From: Rhodobiaceae bacterium
Lineage (GTDB): Bacteria; Pseudomonadota; Alphaproteobacteria; Parvibaculales; Parvibaculaceae
Direction of reading: 5' to 3'
Assembly: GCA_003330885.1 (NCBI GenBank)
Contig: CP030277.1
Span: 1,550,001 to 1,614,000 of the forward strand
Length of the DNA stretch: 64,000 nt
Below, piece after piece: positions 34,894 to 43,240 of the stretch. The position numbers were made by a program, and so were the translations under genes. The notes under the pieces are model-generated. The model saw nothing but the letters and a program-made list of their open reading frames with translations. It was not told where the DNA came from and did no database searches. Within the stretch, counting starts at the first letter, position 1. Each line of letters opens with the position of its first letter.

Positions 34894-35820
34894 ATGCATC
34901 CCAATCTCCTGGATCAGTTGACGGTTTTTGAAACCATCGCAGATGTCGGCACTTTTTCTGCAGCCGCCAAACAACTCAACCGAACAGTCTCAGCCGTGGG
35001 CTACACCATCGGACAACTTGAAGAGCATCTTGGCCTGAAACTGTTCGATCGCTCTGGCTACCGCCCTCAACTGACGGAGGAAGGGAAAGCCATCCTGAGA
35101 GATGCCAATATGATCGCGCGCCGGATCGAGCGGCTGTCTGCCCGTGCTGATGCCCTGAAGAAAAACACGGTGGTCAATGCCACCATTCTGATCGACTCAG
35201 TTTTTCCTCGTGATCCCCTGGCTGAGGCACTTGCTCTCTTTTCACGCAAGCACCCTGAAATCCAGCTGACCATCCACGAAACACAAGTCGACAAAATCGC
35301 CGAACGTCTGGAAGCCGGAGAAGCTAATATCGGGCTGCTGGCGTTGAATGACATGTTGCCCATGCGCCATTTTGACGGCCGCCAAATTGCGCTACGCGGC
35401 GCCTTCGCCGTCGTGGCACCAGACCATCCCCTGGCCCACATCGAAGCCCCCTTCTCCCTTTCCGAATTCGACAATCACCGTCAGATTATCCTGTCATCAG
35501 AAGCCGTGGATGAAGGCCGCTACAATTACCACGTGCATGTCACCGACTTATGGGCCGTCAATACGGCTTCACTCGCGCTGGATCTGGTACGCCAAGGTGT
35601 GGGGTGGTGCTTTATGACCCGCGACTCAGTGGCAGAAGATCTCGAAACAGGGCGCCTCGTTGCGCTTGAGTGCGCCGACATCCATGATTGGGCAGCGATG
35701 CGCTTCACCGCCTTCTGGAAAACCAATCAACCACCGGATGCTCCCCTCACCTATCTCATTGATATGATTGAGAAAGCTTGCGAGGAAAGCCCGGGCGCGA
35801 CACGTCTCATCGTGGGGTGA
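34894..35820 (+). CDS. LysR-family transcriptional regulator
   Basis: 308 residues. The N-terminal HTH (about 5-62) reads LLDQLTVFETIADVGTFSAAAKQLNRTVSAVGYTIGQLEEHLGLKLFDRSG, and a PBP-like effector domain runs from about 92. The usual QPAVS-type recognition segment is VSAVGYTI. It starts 117 bases from the divergent Tat-exported amidase, the classic LysR arrangement, and probably activates that gene when a small ligand, perhaps an amidase product, is present. Confidence 0.93.
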   Translation: MHPNLLDQLTVFETIADVGTFSAAAKQLNRTVSAVGYTIGQLEEHLGLKLFDRSGYRPQLTEEGKAILRDANMIARRIERLSARADALKKNTVVNATILIDSVFPRDPLAEALALFSRKHPEIQLTIHETQVDKIAERLEAGEANIGLLALNDMLPMRHFDGRQIALRGAFAVVAPDHPLAHIEAPFSLSEFDNHRQIILSSEAVDEGRYNYHVHVTDLWAVNTASLALDLVRQGVGWCFMTRDSVAEDLETGRLVALECADIHDWAAMRFTAFWKTNQPPDAPLTYLIDMIEKACEESPGATRLIVG

Positions 35821-35891
35821 GGCCTGTGTTGAGACTGGGGCTTTGATCTGCTACATCCTGCGCTCTTCTTACATCTAAGACTGAGAGCAAC

Positions 35892-37220
35892 ATGATCCCG
35901 CGCTACTCCCGGCAGGAAATGGCCGATATTTGGTCCCCCGAAACCAAGTTCCGTATCTGGTTCGAAATCGAGGCCCACGCCTGCACCGCGCTTGCTGAGC
36001 TCGGTGTGATCCCGAAGGAAGCGGCGGAAACAATCTGGGAACGCGGCGGTAAGGCCGAATTTGACGTGGCCCGGATCGACGAAATCGAGCGCGAAGTAAA
36101 GCACGACGTCATCGCCTTCCTCACGCACCTGGGCGAGTTCATCGGCGAAGACAGCCGCTTTGTCCACCAGGGCATGACCTCTTCTGATGTTCTCGACACT
36201 TGCCTCAACGTCCAGCTTGTCCGCGCCGCTGATCTTCTCCTCGAAGACATGGACAAGCTTTTGGCTGCTCTGAAGCGCCGAGCATTTGAGCACAAAGACA
36301 CCATCACCATTGGCCGGTCTCACGGCATCCACGCCGAACCCACCACCTTTGGTGTGAAGCTTGCCCAGGCCTATGTGGAATTTGAACGTTGCCGCGAGCG
36401 TCTCGTCATGGCCCGCAAAGAAGTCGCGACCTGCGCGATTTCCGGAGCGGTTGGAACATTTGCCAACATCGACCCCCACGTTGAAGAACATGTCGCCAAG
36501 TCTCTGGGCCTCGTCCCAGAGCCTGTATCAACACAGGTAATCCCCCGTGACCGTCACGCCATGTTCTTTGCGGTCCTGGGTGTTGTCGCCAGCTCCATTG
36601 AGCGTCTGGCAACAGAAATCCGTCACCTACAGCGGACAGAAGTGCTCGAAGCAGAAGAGTTCTTCTCCAAAGGCCAAAAGGGTTCCTCTGCAATGCCGCA
36701 TAAGCGGAACCCGATCCTGACAGAAAACCTCACCGGCCTCGCCCGCATCGTGCGCATGGCGGTGAACCCTGCCATGGAAAATGTGGCCCTCTGGCATGAG
36801 CGGGACATCTCCCATTCATCCGTTGAACGCATGATCGGACCAGACGCAACTGTTACGCTCGACTTTGCGCTGGTGCGTCTCACCAATGTTGTCGACAATC
36901 TATTGGTTTATCCAGAGCGCATGCTCGGTAACATGAACCGTCTCGGCGGGCTGGTGCACTCACAGCGCATTCTGTTGGCACTTACCCAGGCGGGTAGCTC
37001 TCGCGAAGACGCTTATCGTCTCGTTCAACGCAACGCCATGAAGGTATGGGACAGCTATCAGGTTGCAGGCAGCGCAACCGTCGATTTTCTGGAAGAGCTT
37101 CTCGGTGATGCTGACGTTCGCAAGTTTCTTTCGGAAGAAGAAATCCGCGAGCGCTTTGACCTCGGCTACCACACCAAGCACGCGGACACGATCTTCAAGC
37201 GCGTCTTTGGCGAAAGCTAA
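35892..37220 (+). CDS. purB: Adenylosuccinate lyase
   Basis: 442 residues. Cleaves SAICAR to AICAR and adenylosuccinate to AMP, each releasing fumarate. The fumarase/aspartase superfamily signature is GSSAMPHKRNP in the C3 loop. TSSDVLDTCLNVQL, GRSHGIHAEPTTFG and HERDISHSSVERM give the other active-site segments with the catalytic His. The C-terminus FDLGYHTKHADTIFKRVF is typical of the short bacterial form. A terminator hairpin starts 32 bases after the stop. Confidence 0.97.
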   Translation: MIPRYSRQEMADIWSPETKFRIWFEIEAHACTALAELGVIPKEAAETIWERGGKAEFDVARIDEIEREVKHDVIAFLTHLGEFIGEDSRFVHQGMTSSDVLDTCLNVQLVRAADLLLEDMDKLLAALKRRAFEHKDTITIGRSHGIHAEPTTFGVKLAQAYVEFERCRERLVMARKEVATCAISGAVGTFANIDPHVEEHVAKSLGLVPEPVSTQVIPRDRHAMFFAVLGVVASSIERLATEIRHLQRTEVLEAEEFFSKGQKGSSAMPHKRNPILTENLTGLARIVRMAVNPAMENVALWHERDISHSSVERMIGPDATVTLDFALVRLTNVVDNLLVYPERMLGNMNRLGGLVHSQRILLALTQAGSSREDAYRLVQRNAMKVWDSYQVAGSATVDFLEELLGDADVRKFLSEEEIRERFDLGYHTKHADTIFKRVFGES

Positions 37221-37252
37221 ATACCCGTCACACAATAGAAGTAGAAATGCCT

Positions 37253-37286
37253 ATACTCTCGGGATCAACATTCCGGGAGTATTTTT
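37253..37286 (+). terminator. purB terminator whose 3' arm holds the next gene's ribosome binding site
   Basis: ATACTCTCGG (37253-37262) pairs with CCGGGAGTAT (37273-37282) with one G-U pair, followed by TTTTT to 37286. The next ATG is at 37287. GGGAG (37275-37279), the only Shine-Dalgarno candidate, 7 bases before that ATG, is inside the stem. Confidence 0.8.
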
Positions 37287-38018
37287 ATGCGCCAAGCTTT
37301 TGATGGCTCGCACCGCCGCCGTATCCACCTGTTCCGACACGGAGACGTCTCTTATGTCGACGATCAGGGCAACCGCGTCGCAGACAGCCGAGTCGTACCT
37401 CTGACCGATTGGGGACGCGAACAGGCAGCGGGCATGCGCGCCTTCATGGAAGGTATTGAGGTCGACAGGATCATCTGCTCAGGCCTTCCGCGCACAATCG
37501 AGACCGCCAACGGCATCTTCGGTGATCGCGACATTAAAATCGAAGTCGACCCCGACTTCGAAGAAGTGCGCTCCGATCCAAATCGATACAAGCAACAAAT
37601 CGATCTCCATGACGTTGCCTATGCCTTTGCCACCGCCCATGAGCCCGGCGCTTCCTATGGCGGTGGGGAGGTCTTCGCCGACGTGGAAGCGCGAATTGTC
37701 GGCGCGATCAACAAGGTGATTACCGATCCCAATTGGAAATCTCTGGCACTTGTCGCTCACGGCGGCGTCAACCGCACGCTCCTTGGTTGGGCAAGTGGCG
37801 CTGGCCTCAAAGGCTTCTCTACATTCGAACAGAACACCTGTTGCGTGAACATCATTGATGTAGACACACACCCGGAGTCAGGCGATCACCACCGAACGCT
37901 TATCCGTGGCGTGAACATCACATCCTACGATCCTGCCAAACGCGATGTTCACCTGACAGCGCTGGAAACCATCGCCGAACGCATGTCGAGAAAGGACGGC
38001 ACCAAACCTCACCTTTGA
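37287..38018 (+). CDS. Histidine phosphatase superfamily protein
   Basis: 243 residues with the phosphoglycerate-mutase-like fold. The catalytic motif is HLFRHGDVSY (RHG with nucleophilic His), a second Arg in CSGLPRTIETA, an acidic residue in DPDFEEVRSD, and the second His in LVAHGGVNRTLLG. The branch includes phosphatases for sugar phosphates and nucleotides and mutases; an unusual inserted region follows RSDPNRY. Its ATG abuts the T-run of the purB terminator and its ribosome binding site is in that hairpin. Substrate unknown. Confidence 0.87.
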   Translation: MRQAFDGSHRRRIHLFRHGDVSYVDDQGNRVADSRVVPLTDWGREQAAGMRAFMEGIEVDRIICSGLPRTIETANGIFGDRDIKIEVDPDFEEVRSDPNRYKQQIDLHDVAYAFATAHEPGASYGGGEVFADVEARIVGAINKVITDPNWKSLALVAHGGVNRTLLGWASGAGLKGFSTFEQNTCCVNIIDVDTHPESGDHHRTLIRGVNITSYDPAKRDVHLTALETIAERMSRKDGTKPHL

Positions 38019-38065
38019 GCAGATTTGAACGGAGGTCTGCCCCTGAGGGCAGAGCCACAACGCCG

Positions 38066-39997
38066 CTACTCAGGCAACGCAAAAGCGATCACCTGATCAC
38101 TCATTTCAACACTTGTTCGGCCAAAACCGCCCGCGGCAATCAACACATATTGCCGGCCATCCCACTCATATGTCATTGGAATGGCGGCACCGCTTGATGG
38201 CAAATCTGCCTGCCAAAGCTCTTCGCCGGTCAGTGTGTTGAAAGCCCGAAACTTGTCGTCAGACGTCGCGGCGATAAATGCCAGGCCGGTGCGGGTATTG
38301 ATTGACCCACCCATTGTCGGCGCCCCCCATTTGAAGGGCAGCGGAACCGGTGCAATCTTCTCAATCGTGCCCAATGGAACAGTCCAGGCAATCGTGCCAT
38401 CGCTTAGATCGATGCCGGTCAAGGAGCTCCAAGGAGGCGGCGAACAAGGCACACCGAGCGGCGAAAGCATGACACCGCGGGTCATCGCATAGTCTGCCCC
38501 AACCTGCGGCGCACGTTCGCCTGCATCATTTGTGATATTCCCACCATCATACGCATCGCGTTCGATCAACCGAACTTCCATGGCAATACTCAGCGTATGA
38601 ACAACTGCAATCTGTCGCTCCGGATCAAATGACATGCCGCCCCAATTAGCGCCACCGCCCGTGAATGGGTAGAGGACGGTTCCCCCCAGGGTTGGTGGTG
38701 TGAAGAGACCTTCAGAGCGAAGTTCTGCTAGGCGGCTTTCGCATGACCATTCATCAAACAGAAGCATGCCCCACCCTTCTTCAGGCGTAATTTTCTGTGG
38801 CGTAAATGGTGGGGGCGCAACGGGAAACGGTTGAGTTGGAGACAGATGTTCTCCAGGCGCGCCATCTTGCGGCACAGCACGTTCTTCGACCCCAAAGAAT
38901 GGCTCGCCAGTATCGCGTTCAAGCACGAACATGAAACCCGTCTTCGTGACTTGTGCGACAACGTCTACCGGCTCCCCATCCCGCTGCAAGGTTATGAGAC
39001 TGGGTTGGGCTGGCAAGTCGTAATCCCAGACATCATGATGGACTGTCTGAAAATGCCAGACGACGTCGCCCGTCGCCGCATTAAGCGCAACGACTGAGTT
39101 TGCATAGCGATTGTCGCCTGGTCGTGTACCGCCAAAATGATCGGGGCTTGGGCTCGATGTCGGAAGGAACACCAATCCTCGATCCTCATCCACCGACATA
39201 GGCGCCCAGACATTTGCATGTCCTGTTATCGCGCGACCATCTTCGCTCCAGCTGTCTGCCACGGGGCTCGACGCATCTCGCGGGACAGGATCAAAGGTCC
39301 ACTCAAACTCGCCAGTACGCACATCATAAGCGCGCACGGTGCCGCGTGGTGCTTCCGCCCGTGCATTGTCGCTGATAGCAGAACCAATTATCAGTTTCCC
39401 TGCCGCAATGACCGGGGCCGACGTGATCTGAAATTCGCCCGGCCACCAAAGATCAATCTCAGGTTTGATGGCAACGATTCCCTCTGCGCCAAATCCTGTA
39501 CAAGGCTCACCCGTGCGTGCATCAAGCGAGATCACCCGCGAGTCGACCGTCCCTGTGAAAATACGCGAAGCACAGCGCGCAGTCGGCTCTGCGTCTGGGT
39601 CGACCCAATAGGTGACGCCCCGGCAGGTGTACTGGTTACCCGGACGCCGGTCTGTCGCCACTTCTGGGTCAAACCGCCAGATCTGCTCGCCGGTTCCAGG
39701 GTGAAGCGCGATGACCTCATTAAATGCAGAGCACATATAGAGCCGCCCATCTGCCAGAATGGGCGTGACCTCCAATGCGCTGCTCCTCATTTCGTCAGAG
39801 GTTCGCTCTTCTACATCCCCTGTCGAGAAGGTCCATGCTTGCTCAAGACTTCTCACATTTTCTGGTGTGATCTGCGCAAGCGGGGAATATTTGGAGCCAC
39901 CTGCATCACCACCATAATGCGCCCAATCGCCTGCCTGCGCTGACCCTAAAACCCCGAAAAAGCCCAATAAAAGAGCCAAAAAAAGCTGGATTTTCAT
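38066..39997 (-). CDS. PQQ-dependent dehydrogenase (glucose dehydrogenase-like, soluble periplasmic)
   Basis: 643 residues. A Sec signal peptide is cleaved after AQA (about 22), then an eight-bladed quinoprotein propeller begins GDWAHYGGDAGGSKYSPL. CRGVTYW, RIFTGTVDSRVISLDARTG, HDVWDYDLPAQPSL and VTKTGFMFVLERDTGEP are hallmarks of the membrane-type glucose dehydrogenase group. The five N-terminal membrane helices of mGDH are absent and there is no cytochrome c domain, so electrons must go to a separate acceptor. It oxidises an alcohol or aldose. No pqq biosynthesis genes are in the window. Divergent from a TetR gene across a clear dyad. Confidence 0.9.
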   Translation of the reverse strand: MKIQLFLALLLGFFGVLGSAQAGDWAHYGGDAGGSKYSPLAQITPENVRSLEQAWTFSTGDVEERTSDEMRSSALEVTPILADGRLYMCSAFNEVIALHPGTGEQIWRFDPEVATDRRPGNQYTCRGVTYWVDPDAEPTARCASRIFTGTVDSRVISLDARTGEPCTGFGAEGIVAIKPEIDLWWPGEFQITSAPVIAAGKLIIGSAISDNARAEAPRGTVRAYDVRTGEFEWTFDPVPRDASSPVADSWSEDGRAITGHANVWAPMSVDEDRGLVFLPTSSPSPDHFGGTRPGDNRYANSVVALNAATGDVVWHFQTVHHDVWDYDLPAQPSLITLQRDGEPVDVVAQVTKTGFMFVLERDTGEPFFGVEERAVPQDGAPGEHLSPTQPFPVAPPPFTPQKITPEEGWGMLLFDEWSCESRLAELRSEGLFTPPTLGGTVLYPFTGGGANWGGMSFDPERQIAVVHTLSIAMEVRLIERDAYDGGNITNDAGERAPQVGADYAMTRGVMLSPLGVPCSPPPWSSLTGIDLSDGTIAWTVPLGTIEKIAPVPLPFKWGAPTMGGSINTRTGLAFIAATSDDKFRAFNTLTGEELWQADLPSSGAAIPMTYEWDGRQYVLIAAGGFGRTSVEMSDQVIAFALPE

Positions 39998-40018
39998 GAG
40001 AGTATCCGCATATAATAA

Positions 40019-40035
40019 ATGAATGGTTCATTCAT
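40019..40035. promoter_or_regulatory. Candidate TetR operator
   Basis: ATGAATG-GTT-CATTCAT, a 7-bp dyad with 3-base spacer, between the divergent PQQ dehydrogenase and tetR genes. A TATAAT word at 40011-40016 lies next to it, so binding would block both directions. Confidence 0.7.
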
Positions 40036-40104
40036 ATATGATTTTGTAGACAGAATTCAAGATGCTTGATCAGCGTCGCTCGCAACAGCCCCTTTTGAGA
40101 ACAA

Positions 40105-40815
40105 ATGGCCCGCAAACAAGCCACTACCCTCACCGAGATTGCTGAAGCCGCCCTGGTGCACATCTCCGCGCATGGTTTCAAACAATCCCAAATGTCGGAC
40201 ATCGCAAAGCGGATCGGCATATCCGCCGGAACGCTCTACCTTTACGTGGAAAACAAAGAGGCTCTATTGGGCTTAGCCAGTACATATCTGCTGGACAGGG
40301 CAATGCTAGAAACCGCCCCACTCCCGCTCAAAGCTGTGCCACGAGAAAAATTGGTAGTACTCTTCACAACCACTGCTCAAGACCGTCAAAAATGGCCTGC
40401 GCTCAAGCAAGCGATAGCAATGAAGGCGAGTGACGCTGAGAGTTTCAAGGCAGTTGGATATGACTTGTACGACCTCATTTCTGACAACAGACGTGCAATA
40501 TGGTTCTTCGACAGACTAGCATTCGAACTCCCTGAATTTGCGGCAATTCAGCTAAATGCAATGCGCGGTCGCACACTCAAACTCTTAACGGAACTGCTGG
40601 CTGCAAACGGACAATCATCGATTGCACCAGACGCCCTTGCCATCATCGCCCGCTCTGCACTTGAAATCCTTGCGTGGTCGGCCATGCATCGACATGCCGA
40701 CGGATTGGGCGCTCAACCAACGGATAGCCTTTCAGAAGAGACCATCAGGGACCTTGCGGTCCTAGCATTCAATGGCGCGCTCCAGGCCGCATTCAAAGAA
40801 AAGCCCGCTACCTGA
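40105..40815 (+). CDS. TetR/AcrR-family regulator
   Basis: 236 residues. The N-terminal HTH includes FKQSQMSDIAKRIGISAGTLYLYVENKEAL (about 27-56), typical of TetR. The ligand domain is not assignable. Divergent from the PQQ dehydrogenase, with the dyad at 40019-40035 between, so probably represses it and itself. Its TGA (40813-40815) lies in the loop of a terminator used by the convergent zeta-subunit gene. Confidence 0.9.
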   Translation: MARKQATTLTEIAEAALVHISAHGFKQSQMSDIAKRIGISAGTLYLYVENKEALLGLASTYLLDRAMLETAPLPLKAVPREKLVVLFTTTAQDRQKWPALKQAIAMKASDAESFKAVGYDLYDLISDNRRAIWFFDRLAFELPEFAAIQLNAMRGRTLKLLTELLAANGQSSIAPDALAIIARSALEILAWSAMHRHADGLGAQPTDSLSEETIRDLAVLAFNGALQAAFKEKPAT

Positions 40816-40827
40816 CGATAGCGGGCT
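40795..40827 (-). terminator. Rho-independent terminator of the ATPase zeta gene, inside the tetR 3' end
   Basis: AGCCCGCTA (40802-40810) and TAGCGGGCT (40819-40827) form a perfect 9-bp stem. The minus transcript continues TTTTCTTTG. The last tetR codons and stop are in the same bases. Confidence 0.8.
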
Positions 40828-40849
40828 GCAATTCTCAATGCCACGAACC

Positions 40850-41173
40850 TCAGCCCTGGGTTTGAATTTCCTCAACCGCTTTGGCGAGCATTTCGTCCAT
40901 TGTGCGGCGAATCTGGTGATCAGACTGCTCAATGCCCTTGGCATCAAAATCCGCACGGAGCTTGCGAAAAACATCGTCGTCGCCCGCTTCCTTCAGATCT
41001 TCTTTCACAAGCTCTTTGCCATAGGCTTCCGCGGCATCGCCAGTAAGGCCCATAAGCTCTGCGGCCCAGGCGCCAACCAGCTTGTTCCGGCGTGCCTCGG
41101 CCTTAAACCGAAGGTCCGCGTCATGGGCAAATTTGCTTTCAAAACCTTCTTCACGCTTGTCGAAACCGGACAT
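40850..41173 (-). CDS. F1-ATPase inhibitor zeta subunit (DUF1476)
   Basis: 107 residues, the exact family length, from ATG 41173 (MSGFDKREEGFESKFAHD). The N-terminal inhibitory segment and the helical body with RRNKLVGAWAAELMGL and ERKLxxDF-like FRKLRADFDAKG are all present. The alphaproteobacterial zeta subunit blocks rotation of the F1FO ATP synthase in the hydrolysis direction, acting like mitochondrial IF1. Placed next to purC as in many alphaproteobacteria. Confidence 0.9.
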   Translation of the reverse strand: MSGFDKREEGFESKFAHDADLRFKAEARRNKLVGAWAAELMGLTGDAAEAYGKELVKEDLKEAGDDDVFRKLRADFDAKGIEQSDHQIRRTMDEMLAKAVEEIQTQG

Positions 41174-41523
41174 GGGAGAACCGCTCCTAAATAACTGTGG
41201 TGAGGCACAAACGGCGCCCCAATGATGTGTTGCTTGGGCTAGGCATAGCGGGCTCATTTTACGAAATCAACACGCACGTGGTCGCACAGCAGCCCGCAGA
41301 CCCGATTTTATCCAGATATGCCACTTTTTCCAGCATTTCTGGGGTATTTTGGTGTCGTGAATCTGGGGCCCGCTGGATTGTATCTGCGGGGCGCTTGGGA
41401 TAGGTTCCGACCGAAAGTTAAGGGCGAATCCAACGCTCAAATACGCCGCTCCAGCCCAATGCCATCCACGGGGTCACCCATTGGCAAAAGCCACAAAGCG
41501 GCCCAACCGATGGACATACCGAA
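41174..41523. other. 350-base divergent region between zeta and purC genes
   Basis: Must hold the promoters of both genes. It is unusually long and more A/T-rich in the middle (41300-41345). Only short out-of-context frames are open and none has a ribosome binding site and family match. No riboswitch fold was recognised. Confidence 0.5.
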
Positions 41524-42291
41524 ATGAGCCGCCGCAGACGGGTTTACGAAGGCAAAGCCAAAGTCCTCTATGAAGGCCCGGAGCCTGGAACGCTGATTCA
41601 GCATTTCAAAGACGACGCCACCGCCTTTGACGGTACCAAGCACGAGCTGATTGACGGCAAGGGTGTCCTGAACAATCGGATTTCCGAATTCATCTTCACG
41701 CGTCTGAACGAGATTGGTGTTCCAACCCATTTCATCAAATCGCTCAACATGCGCGAGCAGCTGATCCGTGAAGTCGAGATCGTGCCCATTGAAGTGATTG
41801 TTCGGAATGTCGCCGCGGGTTCCATTTCCAAACGCTTAGGGATCGAAGAAGGCACGCCCCTTCCCCGCTCGATTATTGAGTTCTGCTACAAGAATGATGC
41901 GTTGGGCGATCCAATGGTGTCGGAAGAACACATCACAGCCTTTGGGTGGGCAAGCCCGCAGGAAATCGATGACATGATGGCGCTCGCACTGCGCATCAAT
42001 GATTTCCTCACCGGCCTCTTCCTCGGCATTGGCATCAAAGTAGTCGACTTCAAGATTGAATTCGGCCGCCTGTTTGAGGGCGAAATGATGCGCATTGTCC
42101 TGGCTGATGAAATCAGCCCGGACAGTTGCCGTCTCTGGGATATCAACACAAACGAAAAGCTCGACAAGGACCGCTTTCGCCGGGACATGGGCGGGCTGGT
42201 TGATGCCTATCAGGAAGTCGCACGGCGCCTGGGCATCCTCTTTGAAAACGATACCGGAAAACCTACAGGCCCCACGCTTGTAAAGTCCTGA
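41524..42291 (+). CDS. purC: SAICAR synthetase
   Basis: 255 residues. ATP-dependent ligation of aspartate to CAIR. The N-terminus [19 protein letters not shown] is the nucleotide-loop equivalent, followed by [17 protein letters not shown], then DFKIEFGR and [12 protein letters not shown], all standard. First gene of purC-purS-purQ-purL, with 29 bases to purS. Confidence 0.97.
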   Translation: MSRRRRVYEGKAKVLYEGPEPGTLIQHFKDDATAFDGTKHELIDGKGVLNNRISEFIFTRLNEIGVPTHFIKSLNMREQLIREVEIVPIEVIVRNVAAGSISKRLGIEEGTPLPRSIIEFCYKNDALGDPMVSEEHITAFGWASPQEIDDMMALALRINDFLTGLFLGIGIKVVDFKIEFGRLFEGEMMRIVLADEISPDSCRLWDINTNEKLDKDRFRRDMGGLVDAYQEVARRLGILFENDTGKPTGPTLVKS

Positions 42292-42320
42292 GTTCCTCCT
42301 GCTGAAAGTCAAAAGGCAAT

Positions 42321-42566
42321 ATGAAGGCCCGCATTAAAATCACTTTGAAAAACGGTGTGCTTGACCCTCAGGGAAAAGCCATCTCACACGCGCTAGACCA
42401 ACTGGGCTTCGACGGCATCGGTGATGTTCGCCAAGGCAAGTATATTGAGGTTGATCTGACCGAGACTGATCCCGCCAAAGCCCGCGCAGCACTGGAAGAC
42501 ATGTGCGAACGGGTTCTCGCGAACACGGTCATTGAAAACTACGCCATAGAGCTCGACGGAGCGTAA
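42321..42566 (+). CDS. purS: FGAM synthase subunit PurS
   Basis: 81 residues. A small structural subunit that bridges PurQ and small-type PurL. Family marks: [32 protein letters not shown] and [17 protein letters not shown]. It lies 5 bases before purQ, so the three FGAM synthase subunits are co-translated. Confidence 0.96.
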   Translation: MKARIKITLKNGVLDPQGKAISHALDQLGFDGIGDVRQGKYIEVDLTETDPAKARAALEDMCERVLANTVIENYAIELDGA

Positions 42567-42571
42567 GTGTC

Positions 42572-43240
42572 ATGAAATCGGCAGTCATTGTCTTTCCCGG
42601 GTCAAACCGAGAGCGCGATATGCTTTACGCGCTTGAGCAAATTGGCGGACAGAAACCCCTCACGGTCTGGCATCAGGAAACCACGCTTCCAGATGTTGAC
42701 CTAATTGTACTGCCCGGCGGCTTTTCCTACGGCGACTACCTTCGCACCGGCGCCATTGCTGGCCTCTCTCCCATCATGAAAGCGGTGAAGGAACAAGCAG
42801 ACAAAGGCGTCCGCGTTCTTGGTGTCTGCAACGGATTTCAGATCCTGACTGAGACCGGCATCCTTCCTGGCGCACTCCTTCGCAATGCGCACCTTAAGTT
42901 CGTCTGTAAAGAAGTTGAGCTCGAAGTGGCAACGAACAAGAGCGTCTTCACCAGCGCCTATAGTGAGAAACAGGTGATCCGCTGTCCGGTCGCTCACCAT
43001 GACGGCAATTATTTCGCCGACGAAGACACGCTGAACCGCCTTGAAGCTGAGGACAGAGTGGCGTTTCGCTACAGCCAAGCCACGAACCCAAATGGGTCCA
43101 TCCGCAACATCGCTGGCATCATGAACGAACAAAAAAACGTGCTGGGCATGATGCCCCACCCGGAAAACCTGATTGAAGCAGCCCAGGGCGGCACGGACGG
43201 TCGCGGTATTTTCGAAAGTGCGCTGGAGACGATCGCGTGA
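42572..43240 (+). CDS. purQ: FGAM synthase glutaminase subunit PurQ
   Basis: 222 residues. Class I glutamine amidotransferase: nucleophile Cys in GVCNGFQ, the triad His and Glu in [26 protein letters not shown] forms the oxyanion side. It supplies ammonia to PurL. Its TGA overlaps the purL GTG (GTGA), a translational coupling. Confidence 0.97.
   Translation: MKSAVIVFPGSNRERDMLYALEQIGGQKPLTVWHQETTLPDVDLIVLPGGFSYGDYLRTGAIAGLSPIMKAVKEQADKGVRVLGVCNGFQILTETGILPGALLRNAHLKFVCKEVELEVATNKSVFTSAYSEKQVIRCPVAHHDGNYFADEDTLNRLEAEDRVAFRYSQATNPNGSIRNIAGIMNEQKNVLGMMPHPENLIEAAQGGTDGRGIFESALETIA

Noticed and set aside
35751-36491. 246-codon open frame opposite purB and the lysR end
   Set aside because: Overlaps two good genes on the other strand; Phe/Gly/Val-rich antisense composition.
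37253-37286. Attenuator or T-box-like element before the phosphatase gene
   Set aside because: No leader peptide or tRNA-binding motif; the hairpin is explained as the purB terminator.
39137-39943. 268-codon open frame opposite the PQQ dehydrogenase
   Set aside because: Opposite strand of a complete quinoprotein with signal peptide; Arg/Cys-rich composition and no start signal.
41174-41523. Riboswitch or leader RNA before purC
   Set aside because: No purine-riboswitch core or PurR-like palindrome seen; only an A/T-rich spacer.
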